Below are positions 17,542 through 28,353 of a stretch of DNA of 64,000 nucleotides, piece by piece. Below the pieces are notes generated by a model. The model was not told where the DNA came from. It ran no database searches and saw only the letters and a program-made list of their open reading frames with translations. Each line of letters begins with the position of its first letter. Position 1 is the first letter of the stretch. The stretch is taken from NCBI RefSeq assembly GCF_001642575.1, contig NZ_LXNG01000009.1:62001-126000 (forward strand), in the 5' to 3' direction. The position numbers and the translations under genes were made by a program. The DNA comes from Xanthomonas floridensis (GTDB taxonomy: Bacteria > Pseudomonadota > Gammaproteobacteria > Xanthomonadales > Xanthomonadaceae).

Positions 17542-18960
17542 TCACAGCGAATGCGCCAGCCAGGCATCGCTTGCCGCCTGTTCGGCATGCAGCAGGCGCT
17601 GCGCTGCGGCGCGCAGCATGCTCGGCACGATGTAGTGGTGATGCACGTGATGGATGGAGGCCATGTACAGGCGTCCCAGCCAGTTGCGGCAGCTGACCTG
17701 CGTGGCCATGGTCAGCACGATGCGATGGTCGCCGATGCGGCGCAACCCGATCGAGGAACGAAAACGCAGATGCTTGTCGTCGGCACCGAGGACCACCTGC
17801 ACCTGCTGCCCATCGGCATCGCGACGTTGCGCCAGCACCGGGAAGCGCCCGGCGAACAGCTGCTTTGCAGACGGATCGAGCAAGGACGACACCGGGCAGC
17901 CCAGGCGCGAGGTACGCAGCCCCAGCGGCTTGACCATCAGGTTGCGCAGCCGCATCAATCCGCTCACCCCGCTCGGCGGCTGATCCACGAATGCCTGCAG
18001 CAGATCGCAAAGCACGCCCTGCAGGTTGTCGCTGCGCAACTGGCGCGTGTCCAGCTCCAGCTGGTGGCTGTCTTCGAAATGCACGGCCTCACCGAGCTGG
18101 CCGTGCAGCAATGCATCGGCAGGCAGGCCCTGCAGCGGACGGATCTGCGGCACGCCCAGGCGCGTGGCGACAAACCCGGGCCGACGCACCCGCGGCAGCG
18201 CCTGCCGTAGCCGGCCGCTCCAACGGCGCGCACGGCTGCAGGCGCGTTGCTTCCAGCTCTCCGGCCTGACATGCAGGGAGAGCGACACGGTGGGAACATC
18301 GCTGGCGGCAAGTGGCGTGGCCTGCAGCAGGGCGGTCACCGAGGCCGGCAGCAGGTCGGTCAGGCTGGCAATGGTGGCCTGGCCCTGGTTGACCAATGCC
18401 TGCTGCGCGTCACTCAGCGCGCCGCCGGCTTCGTCCGGGTGGCAGGACAACGCAAAGAAGGCCGAGTGCGCGGCATCGCCCTGCGCCGGTGCGAACTGAT
18501 GCCAGGTGCCGCCCCCGAAGCGCACGGTGAACAGGCTGTCGCCGGGCAGGTTCACATAACGCAGCGCGCGCACGAACGCATGCGGGTCGGCTTCGATCTG
18601 CTGCGGCGAGGCAGTGGAAAAGCGCAACTGTGCACCGCCGCTGCCGGTGATGGCAGTGAACACGCGGTTGCCGGCGTGGCAGTGGAAGGGGTGTCCCTGC
18701 GGGCCTACCGAAAACGAGAACAGCGAGGTAGGGTCGCCATGACTCAGGTCCGGTGCCGACAACTGCGCGGAGGGTTCGTCCAGCGCGTCGTGATGCGCCG
18801 GGTGCTGCCGCTGCCGCTCCACCGTCTGCGCGATCAGGCTGTCGCCTGCGCCGGGATCGAGCTGGGCGATCAGCATCACTTCCACCGGCCGGCCGCCGCT
18901 GTACGAAGGCAGCGCAACGCGCGGGAAACTGCGGTCGGAAACAATCCGTTGGTGGTCCAT
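17542..18960 (-). CDS. Cupin-like / DUF2867 fusion protein
   Basis: The protein has 472 residues. The N-terminal third is cupin-like: HCH (His93 and His95) and a later PGDSLFTVRFGGGTWHQF with His154 supply a possible metal site. The C-terminal part (about 265-455) resembles DUF2867: RLRNLMVKPLGLR, LRFRSSIGLR, and a terminal CRNWLGRLYMASIHHVHHHYIVPSML. No reaction is known for either part. An AAGGAG site precedes the ATG. It starts 28 bp after the ArsR-type regulator, which probably represses it. Confidence 0.8.
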   Translation of the reverse strand: MDHQRIVSDRSFPRVALPSYSGGRPVEVMLIAQLDPGAGDSLIAQTVERQRQHPAHHDALDEPSAQLSAPDLSHGDPTSLFSFSVGPQGHPFHCHAGNRVFTAITGSGGAQLRFSTASPQQIEADPHAFVRALRYVNLPGDSLFTVRFGGGTWHQFAPAQGDAAHSAFFALSCHPDEAGGALSDAQQALVNQGQATIASLTDLLPASVTALLQATPLAASDVPTVSLSLHVRPESWKQRACSRARRWSGRLRQALPRVRRPGFVATRLGVPQIRPLQGLPADALLHGQLGEAVHFEDSHQLELDTRQLRSDNLQGVLCDLLQAFVDQPPSGVSGLMRLRNLMVKPLGLRTSRLGCPVSSLLDPSAKQLFAGRFPVLAQRRDADGQQVQVVLGADDKHLRFRSSIGLRRIGDHRIVLTMATQVSCRNWLGRLYMASIHHVHHHYIVPSMLRAAAQRLLHAEQAASDAWLAHSL

Positions 18961-18988
18961 GGCAACTCCTTGCGGTGGAAAGTGGGCG

Positions 18989-19303
18989 TCAGCTGGATTT
19001 CTTGGCCAATCTGCGCGACTCGCGCTGCAGCGGGCCGGCGACGGGGCAGACCTCGAAGGCGAACCCGCTGAGCGTATTGACCATGTTGTCCGGGGTCAGC
19101 CGGTACACCACGAACTGCCCGCGCCGCTCGCTGCTGACCAGCCCGGCCGCCGACAGCACCGACAGGTGACGCGAAATGGCGGGCGCGCTCATTGCAAAGC
19201 GTTCGCCGATCTGCCCGGCGGTCAGTTCCTGCGCGGACAGATAGGCCAGGATTTCCCGGCGCGGGCGCGAGGCAAGGGCTTCGAAAATGCGGTCAGCGGA
19301 CAT
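18989..19303 (-). CDS. ArsR-family transcriptional repressor (SdpR-like)
   Basis: The protein has 104 residues. A winged helix-turn-helix covers about 5-75 (ALASRPRREILAYLSAQELTAGQIGERFAMSAPAISRHLSVLSAAGLV, with the wing at RRGQFVVYRL). It has one cysteine (about residue 86) and no ELCVCDL metal box, so it is not an arsenic or zinc sensor of the classical type and looks closer to autorepressors of the SdpR group. It heads an operon with the cupin-DUF2867 gene. Two copies of a palindromic sequence lie immediately upstream of its start. Confidence 0.9.
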   Translation of the reverse strand: MSADRIFEALASRPRREILAYLSAQELTAGQIGERFAMSAPAISRHLSVLSAAGLVSSERRGQFVVYRLTPDNMVNTLSGFAFEVCPVAGPLQRESRRLAKKSS

Positions 19304-19311
19304 GGTTGGGG

Positions 19312-19339
19312 TTAGCTAATTAACGAATTAGCTAATTAA
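19312..19339 (-). promoter_or_regulatory. Duplicated ArsR operator
   Basis: TTAGCTAATTAA occurs at 19312-19323 and again at 19328-19339, a period of 16 bp, with CGAA between. Its core TTAGCTAA is a perfect palindrome. The proximal copy ends 8 bp before the repressor ATG and the distal copy overlaps the predicted -10. This AT-rich block stands out in the GC-rich surroundings. Autorepression is inferred. Confidence 0.8.
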
Positions 19340-19364
19340 TGATCTTGATGGGTGCGGCTGTCAA
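19335..19364 (-). promoter_or_regulatory. Sigma-70 promoter of the ArsR operon
   Basis: On the minus strand a perfect -35 TTGACA (19364-19359) is followed after 18 bases by ATTAAT (19340-19335) as -10. Transcription would start near 19328, between the two operator copies, giving a leader of roughly 25 bases. Confidence 0.6.
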
Positions 19365-19401
19365 GCGATTTCTAGTCGGCCTGCTGCCCGATGTCCTGAA
19401 G

Positions 19402-19642
19402 GCCCCTTTCCCTGCGGGGCGGGAAGGCACAGCCTGCGCGCCCAGGCGCGCCTGCCTTGAAGCGCCCGCGCCGCAAGCGCGGGCCGGGGCGCGGAGCGGG
19501 GTTGGGATGAGGGGACGGGGCGAAGCAATGGCTGCGTCAGCTTCAAAGGCGCATGGCGACGCGTTTGTCATTGCACAGACGCCTCAATTTCTGCGGCGCC
19601 CCTCATCCTCCCCTCCAGGACACCTTCTCCTCCATGGAGCAG
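19402..19642. repeat. REP/MITE-like palindromic element, copy B
   Basis: It has the same motif order as 13582-13717: a CCCTTTCCCTGC..GCGGGAAGG-type hairpin, GGGGTTGGGATGAGGGG, GGGGCGAAGC, then CCCTCATCCTCCCC and ACACCTTCTCC. Extra hairpins (GCGCCCGCGCCGCAAGCGCGGGC region) enlarge it. An 18-base block at 19555-19572 recurs identically at 28229-28246. It occupies most of the gap between the ArsR and LysR genes. Confidence 0.7.
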
Positions 19643-19709
19643 GACAATGTCCCGCGGGGAGTAAGCAATAGCGAGAAGTTTCACGCGCTGGCAGGATTTC
19701 AGTGCTGCT

Positions 19710-20702
19710 TCAATCCGCTGCCGGTGCCGTGCGCGAATTCCGACGCCCCCCCAGCTCCTGCAGGCCTTCGCTCGGCGGCAATGTCACCAGCTCGGCGGGC
19801 AGCGCCGGCATCGGCGTGCGCTCGTCCAGGGCTTCGCGCTTGAGCCAGTCGATGAACACCGCAGCGGCGGGGCTGGGCTCGCGGTGGCTGGGGTGCACGA
19901 TGTAATAGGCGTAGCGCGCCTTGAGCGTGGGCCCGGGCAGGCGCACCAGTTCGTAGCGTTGCAGGTAGGGCTGGGCAATGTGCTTGCGTGCCAGCACCGC
20001 GCCCAGGCCGTAGACGGCCGCGCGCATGGCGTCGGTGCTGTCGTTGAAGGTGTGCATCGGCGGCAGCGTGGTGCCGCGCACCTGCGCGGCGCGGAACCAG
20101 TCGCGCCAGCCTTGCGGCGACATGTCGCTCAATAGCGGCAACTGTGCGATCTGCGCGGCGCTGCGCAGCGCGGCCACTTCCGGCAGCGACGGTGATGCCA
20201 CCGGAAACAGCTCGTCGTCCATCAGATGCTGGGAGGTCAATCCGGGCCAGGCGCCCTGTCCATAGCGAATGCCCAGCTCGGGGCCGCCCTCTTCGAAGCG
20301 CGAGAAGGCCGGGTCCGATTGCAGGTCCAGGCGGATGTGCGGATGCGCGCGGCAGAAGCGCGGCAACCGCGGCAGCAACCAGCAATACGACAGCGAGCGC
20401 AGCGTGGTGACGCGTAGCGGAATGGCGTCTTCGCGCGGATGCAGGTTGCCGGCGACCGCCGCGATCTCCGCCAATGCAGCGGAGGCGGCATCGGCCAGCT
20501 GGCGCCCCTCGGCGGTGAGCTTGACCCCGCGCGGCAGCCGCTGGAACAAGGTGACGCCCAGCAGCGCTTCGAGCTTGCGCACATGGTGGCTGACCGCGCT
20601 GGCGGTCAGGTGCAACTCTTCGGCCGCGTGCGCGAAATTCTGGTGGCGGGCGGCTGCGGCGAACACGCCCAACGCGGGCAACAGGGTGGGGCGCAGGTTC
20701 AT
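19710..20702 (-). CDS. LysR-type transcriptional regulator
   Basis: The protein has 330 residues starting at MNLRPTLLPALGVF. The N-terminal HTH (about 10-65: FAAAARHQNFAHAAEELHLTASAVSHHVRKLEALLGV) is the GcvA/AmpR-like variant with SHHV instead of SRQI. A periplasmic-binding-like effector domain (about 95-300) follows. It is divergent from the DMT transporter at 20873, and LysR proteins usually control the divergent neighbour, so it may regulate that exporter. The ligand is unknown. A longer in-frame extension to 20909 is not conserved. Confidence 0.9.
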   Translation of the reverse strand: MNLRPTLLPALGVFAAAARHQNFAHAAEELHLTASAVSHHVRKLEALLGVTLFQRLPRGVKLTAEGRQLADAASAALAEIAAVAGNLHPREDAIPLRVTTLRSLSYCWLLPRLPRFCRAHPHIRLDLQSDPAFSRFEEGGPELGIRYGQGAWPGLTSQHLMDDELFPVASPSLPEVAALRSAAQIAQLPLLSDMSPQGWRDWFRAAQVRGTTLPPMHTFNDSTDAMRAAVYGLGAVLARKHIAQPYLQRYELVRLPGPTLKARYAYYIVHPSHREPSPAAAVFIDWLKREALDERTPMPALPAELVTLPPSEGLQELGGRRNSRTAPAAD

Positions 20703-20872
20703 CCAGGCATGAGTCAGATTTGTGGCTGGCTGCGATACTACGCGCTTGTCGCGCCTGCGGCCGCAGCCGATGCTGCACCTTCCCATCGCGACGATCGTGC
20801 CATGCCTTTGTACCTGCCGGATGTTGTCCTTTGCTTTGTCAGCACACCATGGCACGCCACCGGAGCGCGGCG

Positions 20873-21760
20873 ATGAGTGCACAGCCGTCGATGCAGCCGG
20901 CCGTTGCAACGCGCGAATGGCGCACTCCGCTCGAGCTGGGCTTCCTGGGCATCGTCTGGGGCTGCTCGTTCCTGTTCATGCGCGTGGCCGCACCCACGTT
21001 CGGCGCAGTGGTGCTGGTAGAAATTCGCCTGGCGCTGGGTGCGCTGGTGCTGCTGCCGTTCCTGTGGCTGGCGCGCGAACGTTTCCCGCTGCATCGGTGG
21101 CCGATGCTGGCGGCCATCGGCGTATTGAATTCCGCGTTGCCGTTCCTGCTGTTCGCCTGGGGCGCGCAGCACGCGCCCGCCGCTGTCGGTGCGATCTGCA
21201 ATGCGATGACGGTGTTGTTCACCGCGTTGATCGCGTTCCTGTTCTTCGGCGAAAAGATCGGCACGCGCCGCGCGCTGGCCTTGCTGATCGGATTCATCGG
21301 CGTTCTGGTGCTGGCGACCGGCAAATCGGCCGGGTTGAGCGTGGGCCCGGCCGCACTGGCCGGCGCCACTGCCTCGCTGCTGTACGGCATCGGCTACAAC
21401 CTGGTGAAGCGCCACATGGGCGACCTGCCACCGGCGGCATCGGCGGCCTCCACGCTGGGCTGCAGTGCGTTGCTGCTGGCGCCACTGGCCTGGTGGCAGT
21501 GGCCGACCACGCCGGTGCCGGCCGTGGCCTGGGCCTGCGCGACCGCGTTGGGCGTGGTCTGCACCGGGTTGGCGTTCCTGATGTATTACCGCTTGATCCA
21601 GCGCATCGGCCCGGCGCGTGCATCCACCGTGACCTATCTGGTGCCGGTGTTCGGCGCGCTGCTGGCGTGGTCGCTGCTGGGCGAACCGCTGACCTGGACC
21701 ATGTTGCTGGCCGCAGTGCTGATCCTGGGCAGCGTCGCCTTCAGCCAGCGCGCGCGCTGA
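20873..21760 (+). CDS. EamA/DMT-family transporter
   Basis: The protein has 295 residues. GGAG at 20862-20865 precedes the ATG at 20873 by 7 bases. Ten hydrophobic helices form two EamA repeats: LGIVWGCSFLFMRVAAPTFGAVVLVEIRLALGA in the first and SLLYGIGYNLVKRHMG onward in the second, with the conserved TVTYLVPVFGALLAWSLLGE near the end. The probable job is export of a small metabolite under control of the divergent LysR gene. The gap between the two starts is 170 bp and carries both promoters. Confidence 0.9.
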   Translation: MSAQPSMQPAVATREWRTPLELGFLGIVWGCSFLFMRVAAPTFGAVVLVEIRLALGALVLLPFLWLARERFPLHRWPMLAAIGVLNSALPFLLFAWGAQHAPAAVGAICNAMTVLFTALIAFLFFGEKIGTRRALALLIGFIGVLVLATGKSAGLSVGPAALAGATASLLYGIGYNLVKRHMGDLPPAASAASTLGCSALLLAPLAWWQWPTTPVPAVAWACATALGVVCTGLAFLMYYRLIQRIGPARASTVTYLVPVFGALLAWSLLGEPLTWTMLLAAVLILGSVAFSQRAR

Positions 21761-21782
21761 GCACGCGCGTCCCGCTTTTGCG

Positions 21783-21803
21783 ATTCCCGATTCCCGATTC
21801 TCG
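21783..21803. repeat. Heptamer array ATTCCCG x3
   Basis: Two perfect ATTCCCG units and one ATTCTCG lie between the convergent stop codons of the DMT transporter (21760) and the cyclophilin (21806). Confidence 0.85.
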
Positions 21804-21805
21804 AC

Positions 21806-22711
21806 TCAGCCAGCCGGCGGGGTGCGCACCGGCAGCGGCACATTGCACAGATCGATATGCCCGGCCGGGCGCTTGTAGAAATCGTCCTTGCGATTGCGGC
21901 GCGCTTCGGCCACCTCGCGGAACGTCGGGCTGTCGGTGCGCAACAGCTGCAGCGGCGTGCGTTCGGGCGCCGGCACTTCGCTGGCCAGGCGGATCGCGCG
22001 GATCGGCGAGCGTTGCGCCGCATCTGCATAGAAGCCCATCGGGTCTGGCCCGCGCGGAATCACACTGAGCAGCTCCATGCCCTTGACCACACGGCCGACC
22101 ACGGTGATGTTGCGATCCAGCTGGCGCGGCGACTGCCCGGTGACCACATACAGTTCGGCGCCGATGCTGCTGTCTTCATCGTTGTTGCGGCCCGCGCCCA
22201 GCGTGCCGTAGCAATGTGCCAGCCAGGTCTTGCCGCTGGCGGGGTCGCGCCCGACCGGGAAGCCGTCCACGAAACCCACCTGCGTCGCCCAGCCATCGCT
22301 GTCGGGCAGGCGCTGAAACTCCAGGCCCTGTGAGGCGCGTTCGAATTCGGCCGGCAGATGCGTCTTGGCCGACCCCAGCGACTTGGCCTTGCCCGGCGTC
22401 TCGCCATCCGGGTCGCCGAACTGCACCACGAAATTGTCCTGCGAGCGATAGATGCTCAGCCCATCCCAGAAGCGCTCATGCGCCAGCGTGCGGATATTGG
22501 CGACATGTTCGGGCGCAAACTGCGGCGCCAGCTCGATGATGACCCGCCCGCCATCCAGCTCCAGGTACAGCGTGCGCTCGGGATCGAGCACGCGCCACGC
22601 ATTGGCTGGCGAGCTGTCCAGGATCTGTTGCGGGCTGCGATAGGCCGCGTGGGCGGTAGCGGGCATGATCAGGGCGAGCAGACAGGCAGAAACGACAGTG
22701 CGCAGCAGCAT
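21806..22711 (-). CDS. Periplasmic cyclophilin-type peptidyl-prolyl isomerase
   Basis: The protein has 301 residues with a Sec signal ([22 protein letters not shown]). A cyclophilin domain covers about 45-245: [24 protein letters not shown], the active-site region [41 protein letters not shown] and [15 protein letters not shown]. It is longer than standard PpiA, with a C-terminal extension rich in charged residues (about 250-301). It likely assists folding of exported proteins. The upstream 58-residue extension is rejected because it would bury the signal peptide. Confidence 0.92.
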   Translation of the reverse strand: MLLRTVVSACLLALIMPATAHAAYRSPQQILDSSPANAWRVLDPERTLYLELDGGRVIIELAPQFAPEHVANIRTLAHERFWDGLSIYRSQDNFVVQFGDPDGETPGKAKSLGSAKTHLPAEFERASQGLEFQRLPDSDGWATQVGFVDGFPVGRDPASGKTWLAHCYGTLGAGRNNDEDSSIGAELYVVTGQSPRQLDRNITVVGRVVKGMELLSVIPRGPDPMGFYADAAQRSPIRAIRLASEVPAPERTPLQLLRTDSPTFREVAEARRNRKDDFYKRPAGHIDLCNVPLPVRTPPAG

Positions 22712-22945
22712 GAAGGCGACCAGCGAGGAGAGGTGCCTGATTCTTGACCAATGCGTGCAAGGACGCAAAGTGGATGCGGCGCTGGCGGCGCGGACGCACC
22801 ACGCCGGCGTCGTGTCAGCGGTGGCTGCGTGCCGTCGGTCCGCCCGCCTTGCAGCCATGACACTCCCATCGAACGGACGCGTCATGACCGATTGGCAATG
22901 GCTGTGGCGATCGCCTGCCTTGCCGCAGGTCGACGGGAACTGCGA

Positions 22946-23395
22946 TTATCGCGCCGGTTTGCGCTTGACGTAGAGCTGCTTGCGCACGCGCGCAACGACC
23001 TCGCCATCGCGGTTGTGGATCGCGTTTTCGAACCAGCGCAGATGCTTCTCTCCGCCCGCGGTGGCCTCGCGCAGTTCCTCAAGCACGCTATTGTCGATAA
23101 CGAACTCCGCGCTGACGGTGCCGCGCCCGGGTTTGACGAACTCGATGCTGCCGGCCTTGTCCCACACGTAGTAGTCGCGGCCCAGGTTCTGCATCATCAG
23201 CAGCATCCAGAACGGGTCGGTCATGGCGAACAGGCTGCCGCCGAAGTGGGTGCCGACGTAATTGCGATTCCACGGCCGCTGGCGCAGTTCCACGCGTGCG
23301 TAGCGGTAGTCGGCCGACAACTCGGTGACGTGGATGCCGGCGAACAGGTATGGCGGCCACAGGTTGATACCGAGCTTGAACAGTGAAGCGCGCAT
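22946..23395 (-). CDS. DUF4442 hotdog-fold putative thioesterase
   Basis: The protein has 149 residues starting at MRASLFKLGINLWPPYLFAGI. The DUF4442/YiiD-C pattern is clear: RNYVGTHFGGSLFAMTDPFWMLLMM contains the conserved HFGGSLF helix start of hotdog enzymes, and DKAGSIEFVKPGRG is the following strand. It may act on acyl-CoA or acyl-ACP thioesters, but no member of this subgroup has an assigned substrate that I can name. It is a single gene between the cyclophilin and a REP-like repeat. Confidence 0.85.
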   Translation of the reverse strand: MRASLFKLGINLWPPYLFAGIHVTELSADYRYARVELRQRPWNRNYVGTHFGGSLFAMTDPFWMLLMMQNLGRDYYVWDKAGSIEFVKPGRGTVSAEFVIDNSVLEELREATAGGEKHLRWFENAIHNRDGEVVARVRKQLYVKRKPAR

Positions 23396-23485
23396 GCGGG
23401 CCGGAATCCGTGGCGGGGCGGGCGTGCAGCATAACATTCGCATGCGTATGGTGGGCGCTAACCACCCGCCTCGGCCGCTCGCGTT

Positions 23486-23578
23486 CTTAGGAGTGGACCT
23501 GGCCGCGACGCAGTCTTACCGGGGCGCTTGATTGGCGATCGGTAGTAATGCCTCGCCACTGCGAGGTCCGCTCCTAAG
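23486..23578. repeat. Imperfect inverted repeat (GTAG-type REP-like)
   Basis: CTTAGGAGTGGACCT at 23486-23500 is complementary to AGGTCCGCTCCTAAG at 23564-23578 with one mismatch. About 63 bases containing GGCCGCGACGCAGTCTTACC and a smaller GATTGGCGATC repeat lie between. It occupies the gap before the stop of cnoX. The outer TAGGAGYGGACC-type end resembles bacterial REP units. Confidence 0.7.
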
Positions 23579-23608
23579 TGTCCATCTGGCGCCGCAGCGC
23601 CATCGGCA

Positions 23609-24466
23609 TCAGAACACCAGTGCCGACATCTTGCGGCGGTAGCGGCCCACCAGGTCTTCGTCTTCGATCACGCGGAATGCGTCGATCAGGCTGCGGCGCG
23701 GCAGGTTGTCGTCGAAGGTGCGGTCCTGGCGCAGCATTTCCAGGAACTGCTCCAGCGCCGCGTCGTCGTTGCCGTCGAGCAGATGGCGCACGCCCAGCAG
23801 ATGACGTGCGCGCAGGTCGGCGCCGTTGGCGTCCACGCTGGCCTGCAGTGCGCCCGCGTCCGGGGCGTCCTTGAGCACATTGGCAAAACTCAGGCGGGCC
23901 TTGGCACGCACCGCGCGGTCATCGGTGGCCAGGTTGGCGGGCAGGGCATCAATCAGCTGCTCGGCCTCGGCGGTGTCGCCGGTCTTGAGCAAGGCCAGCG
24001 CCAGATCCAGCTTGAGCTCGTCCTTGTCCGGCTCGGCGGCGATCGCCTCGCGCAGCGCGGCGGCCTGGGCCTGCGGGTCCAGCGGTGCCTCGGGCAGCGC
24101 TTCGGCAACCTGCGGCTCGGCCGGTAGGACGCCGTGCTGGGTCAGGAATTCGCGGATCTGGCCCTCGGGCATCGCGCCCGGGAAGCCGTCCACCAGCTCG
24201 CCGCCCTTGACCAGGAATACGGTCGGCACCGAGCGGATCTGGAACGCGGCCGCGATCTGCTGTTCCTTGTCCACATCGACCTTGGCCAGCTCGAAGGCGC
24301 CGTGGTAGTCGGCCGCCAGCTTCTCCAGGATCGGCGTCAGGGTCTTGCATGGCCCGCACCAGGTGGCCCAGAAATCCACCAGCACCGGTGTCGTCAACGA
24401 TTTCTGCAGGACCTCGGTCTCGAAGGTGTCGGTGGTGACATCGAATACATGCGGTGTGTCGGACAT
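23609..24466 (-). CDS. cnoX: Thioredoxin-domain co-chaperone CnoX/YbbN
   Basis: The protein has 285 residues starting at MSDTPHVFDVTTDTF. A thioredoxin domain (about 5-115) has the full WCGPC active site (Cys37, Cys40). A long helical TPR-like C-terminal region (about 140-280) follows, including RARHLLGVRHLLDGNDDAALEQFLEMLR. This is the YbbN architecture. E. coli YbbN has lost redox activity and acts as a chlorine-activated holdase, while CPC-type relatives keep thioredoxin activity; the intact CGPC suggests the latter. It is divergent from the DUF998 gene. Confidence 0.92.
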   Translation of the reverse strand: MSDTPHVFDVTTDTFETEVLQKSLTTPVLVDFWATWCGPCKTLTPILEKLAADYHGAFELAKVDVDKEQQIAAAFQIRSVPTVFLVKGGELVDGFPGAMPEGQIREFLTQHGVLPAEPQVAEALPEAPLDPQAQAAALREAIAAEPDKDELKLDLALALLKTGDTAEAEQLIDALPANLATDDRAVRAKARLSFANVLKDAPDAGALQASVDANGADLRARHLLGVRHLLDGNDDAALEQFLEMLRQDRTFDDNLPRRSLIDAFRVIEDEDLVGRYRRKMSALVF

Positions 24467-24626
24467 GGGTTTCCTGTAAGTGAGGACGGCAACAATGGAC
24501 CGTAATGGTGGCAAACCCGGCCGACACAAGGCCCGGCCGGGGCGTGCCAGGGGTTCACGCCGCGCCCGCCCGGGCCGACAATGCCGTGTCCTGGCGGCGC
24601 ACGGCGCCCCGATGCGGAGCAGCACA

Positions 24627-25238
24627 ATGGGAAGTACCGACGGCGCGCAGCGCTACCTGGGCCTGGTCGCGGCGAGCGTGTTCGTGCTGGCGGTGGCCGG
24701 TTTCGGCGCCACGTTGCCGGGTTATCTGCAGGCCAGCCACCCGGTCGCGCTGCTGGGCGCGCAAGGCGTGCCGCATGCACTGGGTTTCAACCTGCTGGCC
24801 TTCGTGCTGGTGGGGGCGCTGGGCATGGTGACGGGGGTCAGCCTGCTGGCACGCATGCCGCCCAGGGCCGGCTGGAGCCTGCGCGTCGGCGGCCAACTGA
24901 TCGTGCTGGCCGGCCTGGCCTTCGTCGGCATGGGCATGTTGCCGCTGGATCCTGCCGACCTGGATGGCCGCGCCAGTCAGGCCCATGCCACGGCCTGGCT
25001 GCTGTGGGCGGTGGCGTTCGTCCCGGCCATGCTGCTGATCGCCGCCGCGCTGCTCAATGCTCCCGGCACCCGCGGCCTGGCCTGGCTCAGCCTGGCCGCC
25101 GGACTGCTGGTGGCGGTGCTGGCGTTCGGCCCGCCCGGCCTGCTGCGGCAGGCCATCGCCCAGCGTCTGGCGTTTCTGGCCTGGGTCGGTTGGCTAGCGG
25201 TCGCCGCCTGGATCTGGCCGGCAAGGCCGGCGATCTGA
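24627..25238 (+). CDS. DUF998-type integral membrane protein
   Basis: The protein has 203 residues with six hydrophobic segments. GGAG at 24616-24619 precedes the ATG at 24627 by 7 bases, preferred over 24612, which overlaps it. The pattern YLGLVAASVFVLAVAGFGATLPGYLQASHPVALLGAQG and the central GQLIVLAGLAFVGMGMLPLDP fit DUF998 proteins. The function is unknown. It ends 72 bp before leuS and is on the same strand. Confidence 0.75.
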   Translation: MGSTDGAQRYLGLVAASVFVLAVAGFGATLPGYLQASHPVALLGAQGVPHALGFNLLAFVLVGALGMVTGVSLLARMPPRAGWSLRVGGQLIVLAGLAFVGMGMLPLDPADLDGRASQAHATAWLLWAVAFVPAMLLIAAALLNAPGTRGLAWLSLAAGLLVAVLAFGPPGLLRQAIAQRLAFLAWVGWLAVAAWIWPARPAI

Positions 25239-27953
<2,715 letters not shown>

Positions 27954-28228
27954 TTGCCCGGCTTGCCATTGCCGATCCGGGCCGTTCCCGGAGCGGCGTG
28001 GCGGCGCGCTGCGAGGTTGCTGCGGCGGTAGTGGCTTCTGCCGCACTGGTGCGTGGTGCTGTGCAGGTCCGGTCGCTGCAGCGGTTCGCTGCGATCAACT
28101 GCGCCGGTGCGTCGCAACGCATGGGCGAGGTTACCGCGATGGTTCCCGGTACTGCATTTCAGTCGCGCTTGGCGACGTGCAGGTGAGAGTGTCGGGGTGG
28201 TTTGTGGTCATTCGTTTCACCGGCGCGC

Positions 28229-28275
28229 GGCGACGCGTTTGTCATTCCTGGGCGCCGCGTTGTTCCGCGGCGCCC
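28229..28275. repeat. REP remnant plus perfect hairpin in the leuS-lptE gap
   Basis: The 400-bp gap 27954-28353 has no gene. Within it, 28229-28246 (GGCGACGCGTTTGTCATT) is identical to 19555-19572 of repeat copy B. A perfect hairpin follows at once: GGGCGCCGCG (28250-28259), TTGTTC loop, CGCGGCGCCC (28266-28275). No T-tract follows. It may be a fragment of the repeat family. Confidence 0.6.
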
Positions 28276-28353
28276 TATCAAGCCCCGTTCACGCGGGCTG
28301 CGTCAGGCTAGCCGCCTGTTGCCGCCGCCGGGGCGCTCCTCCAGACTGTGCCC

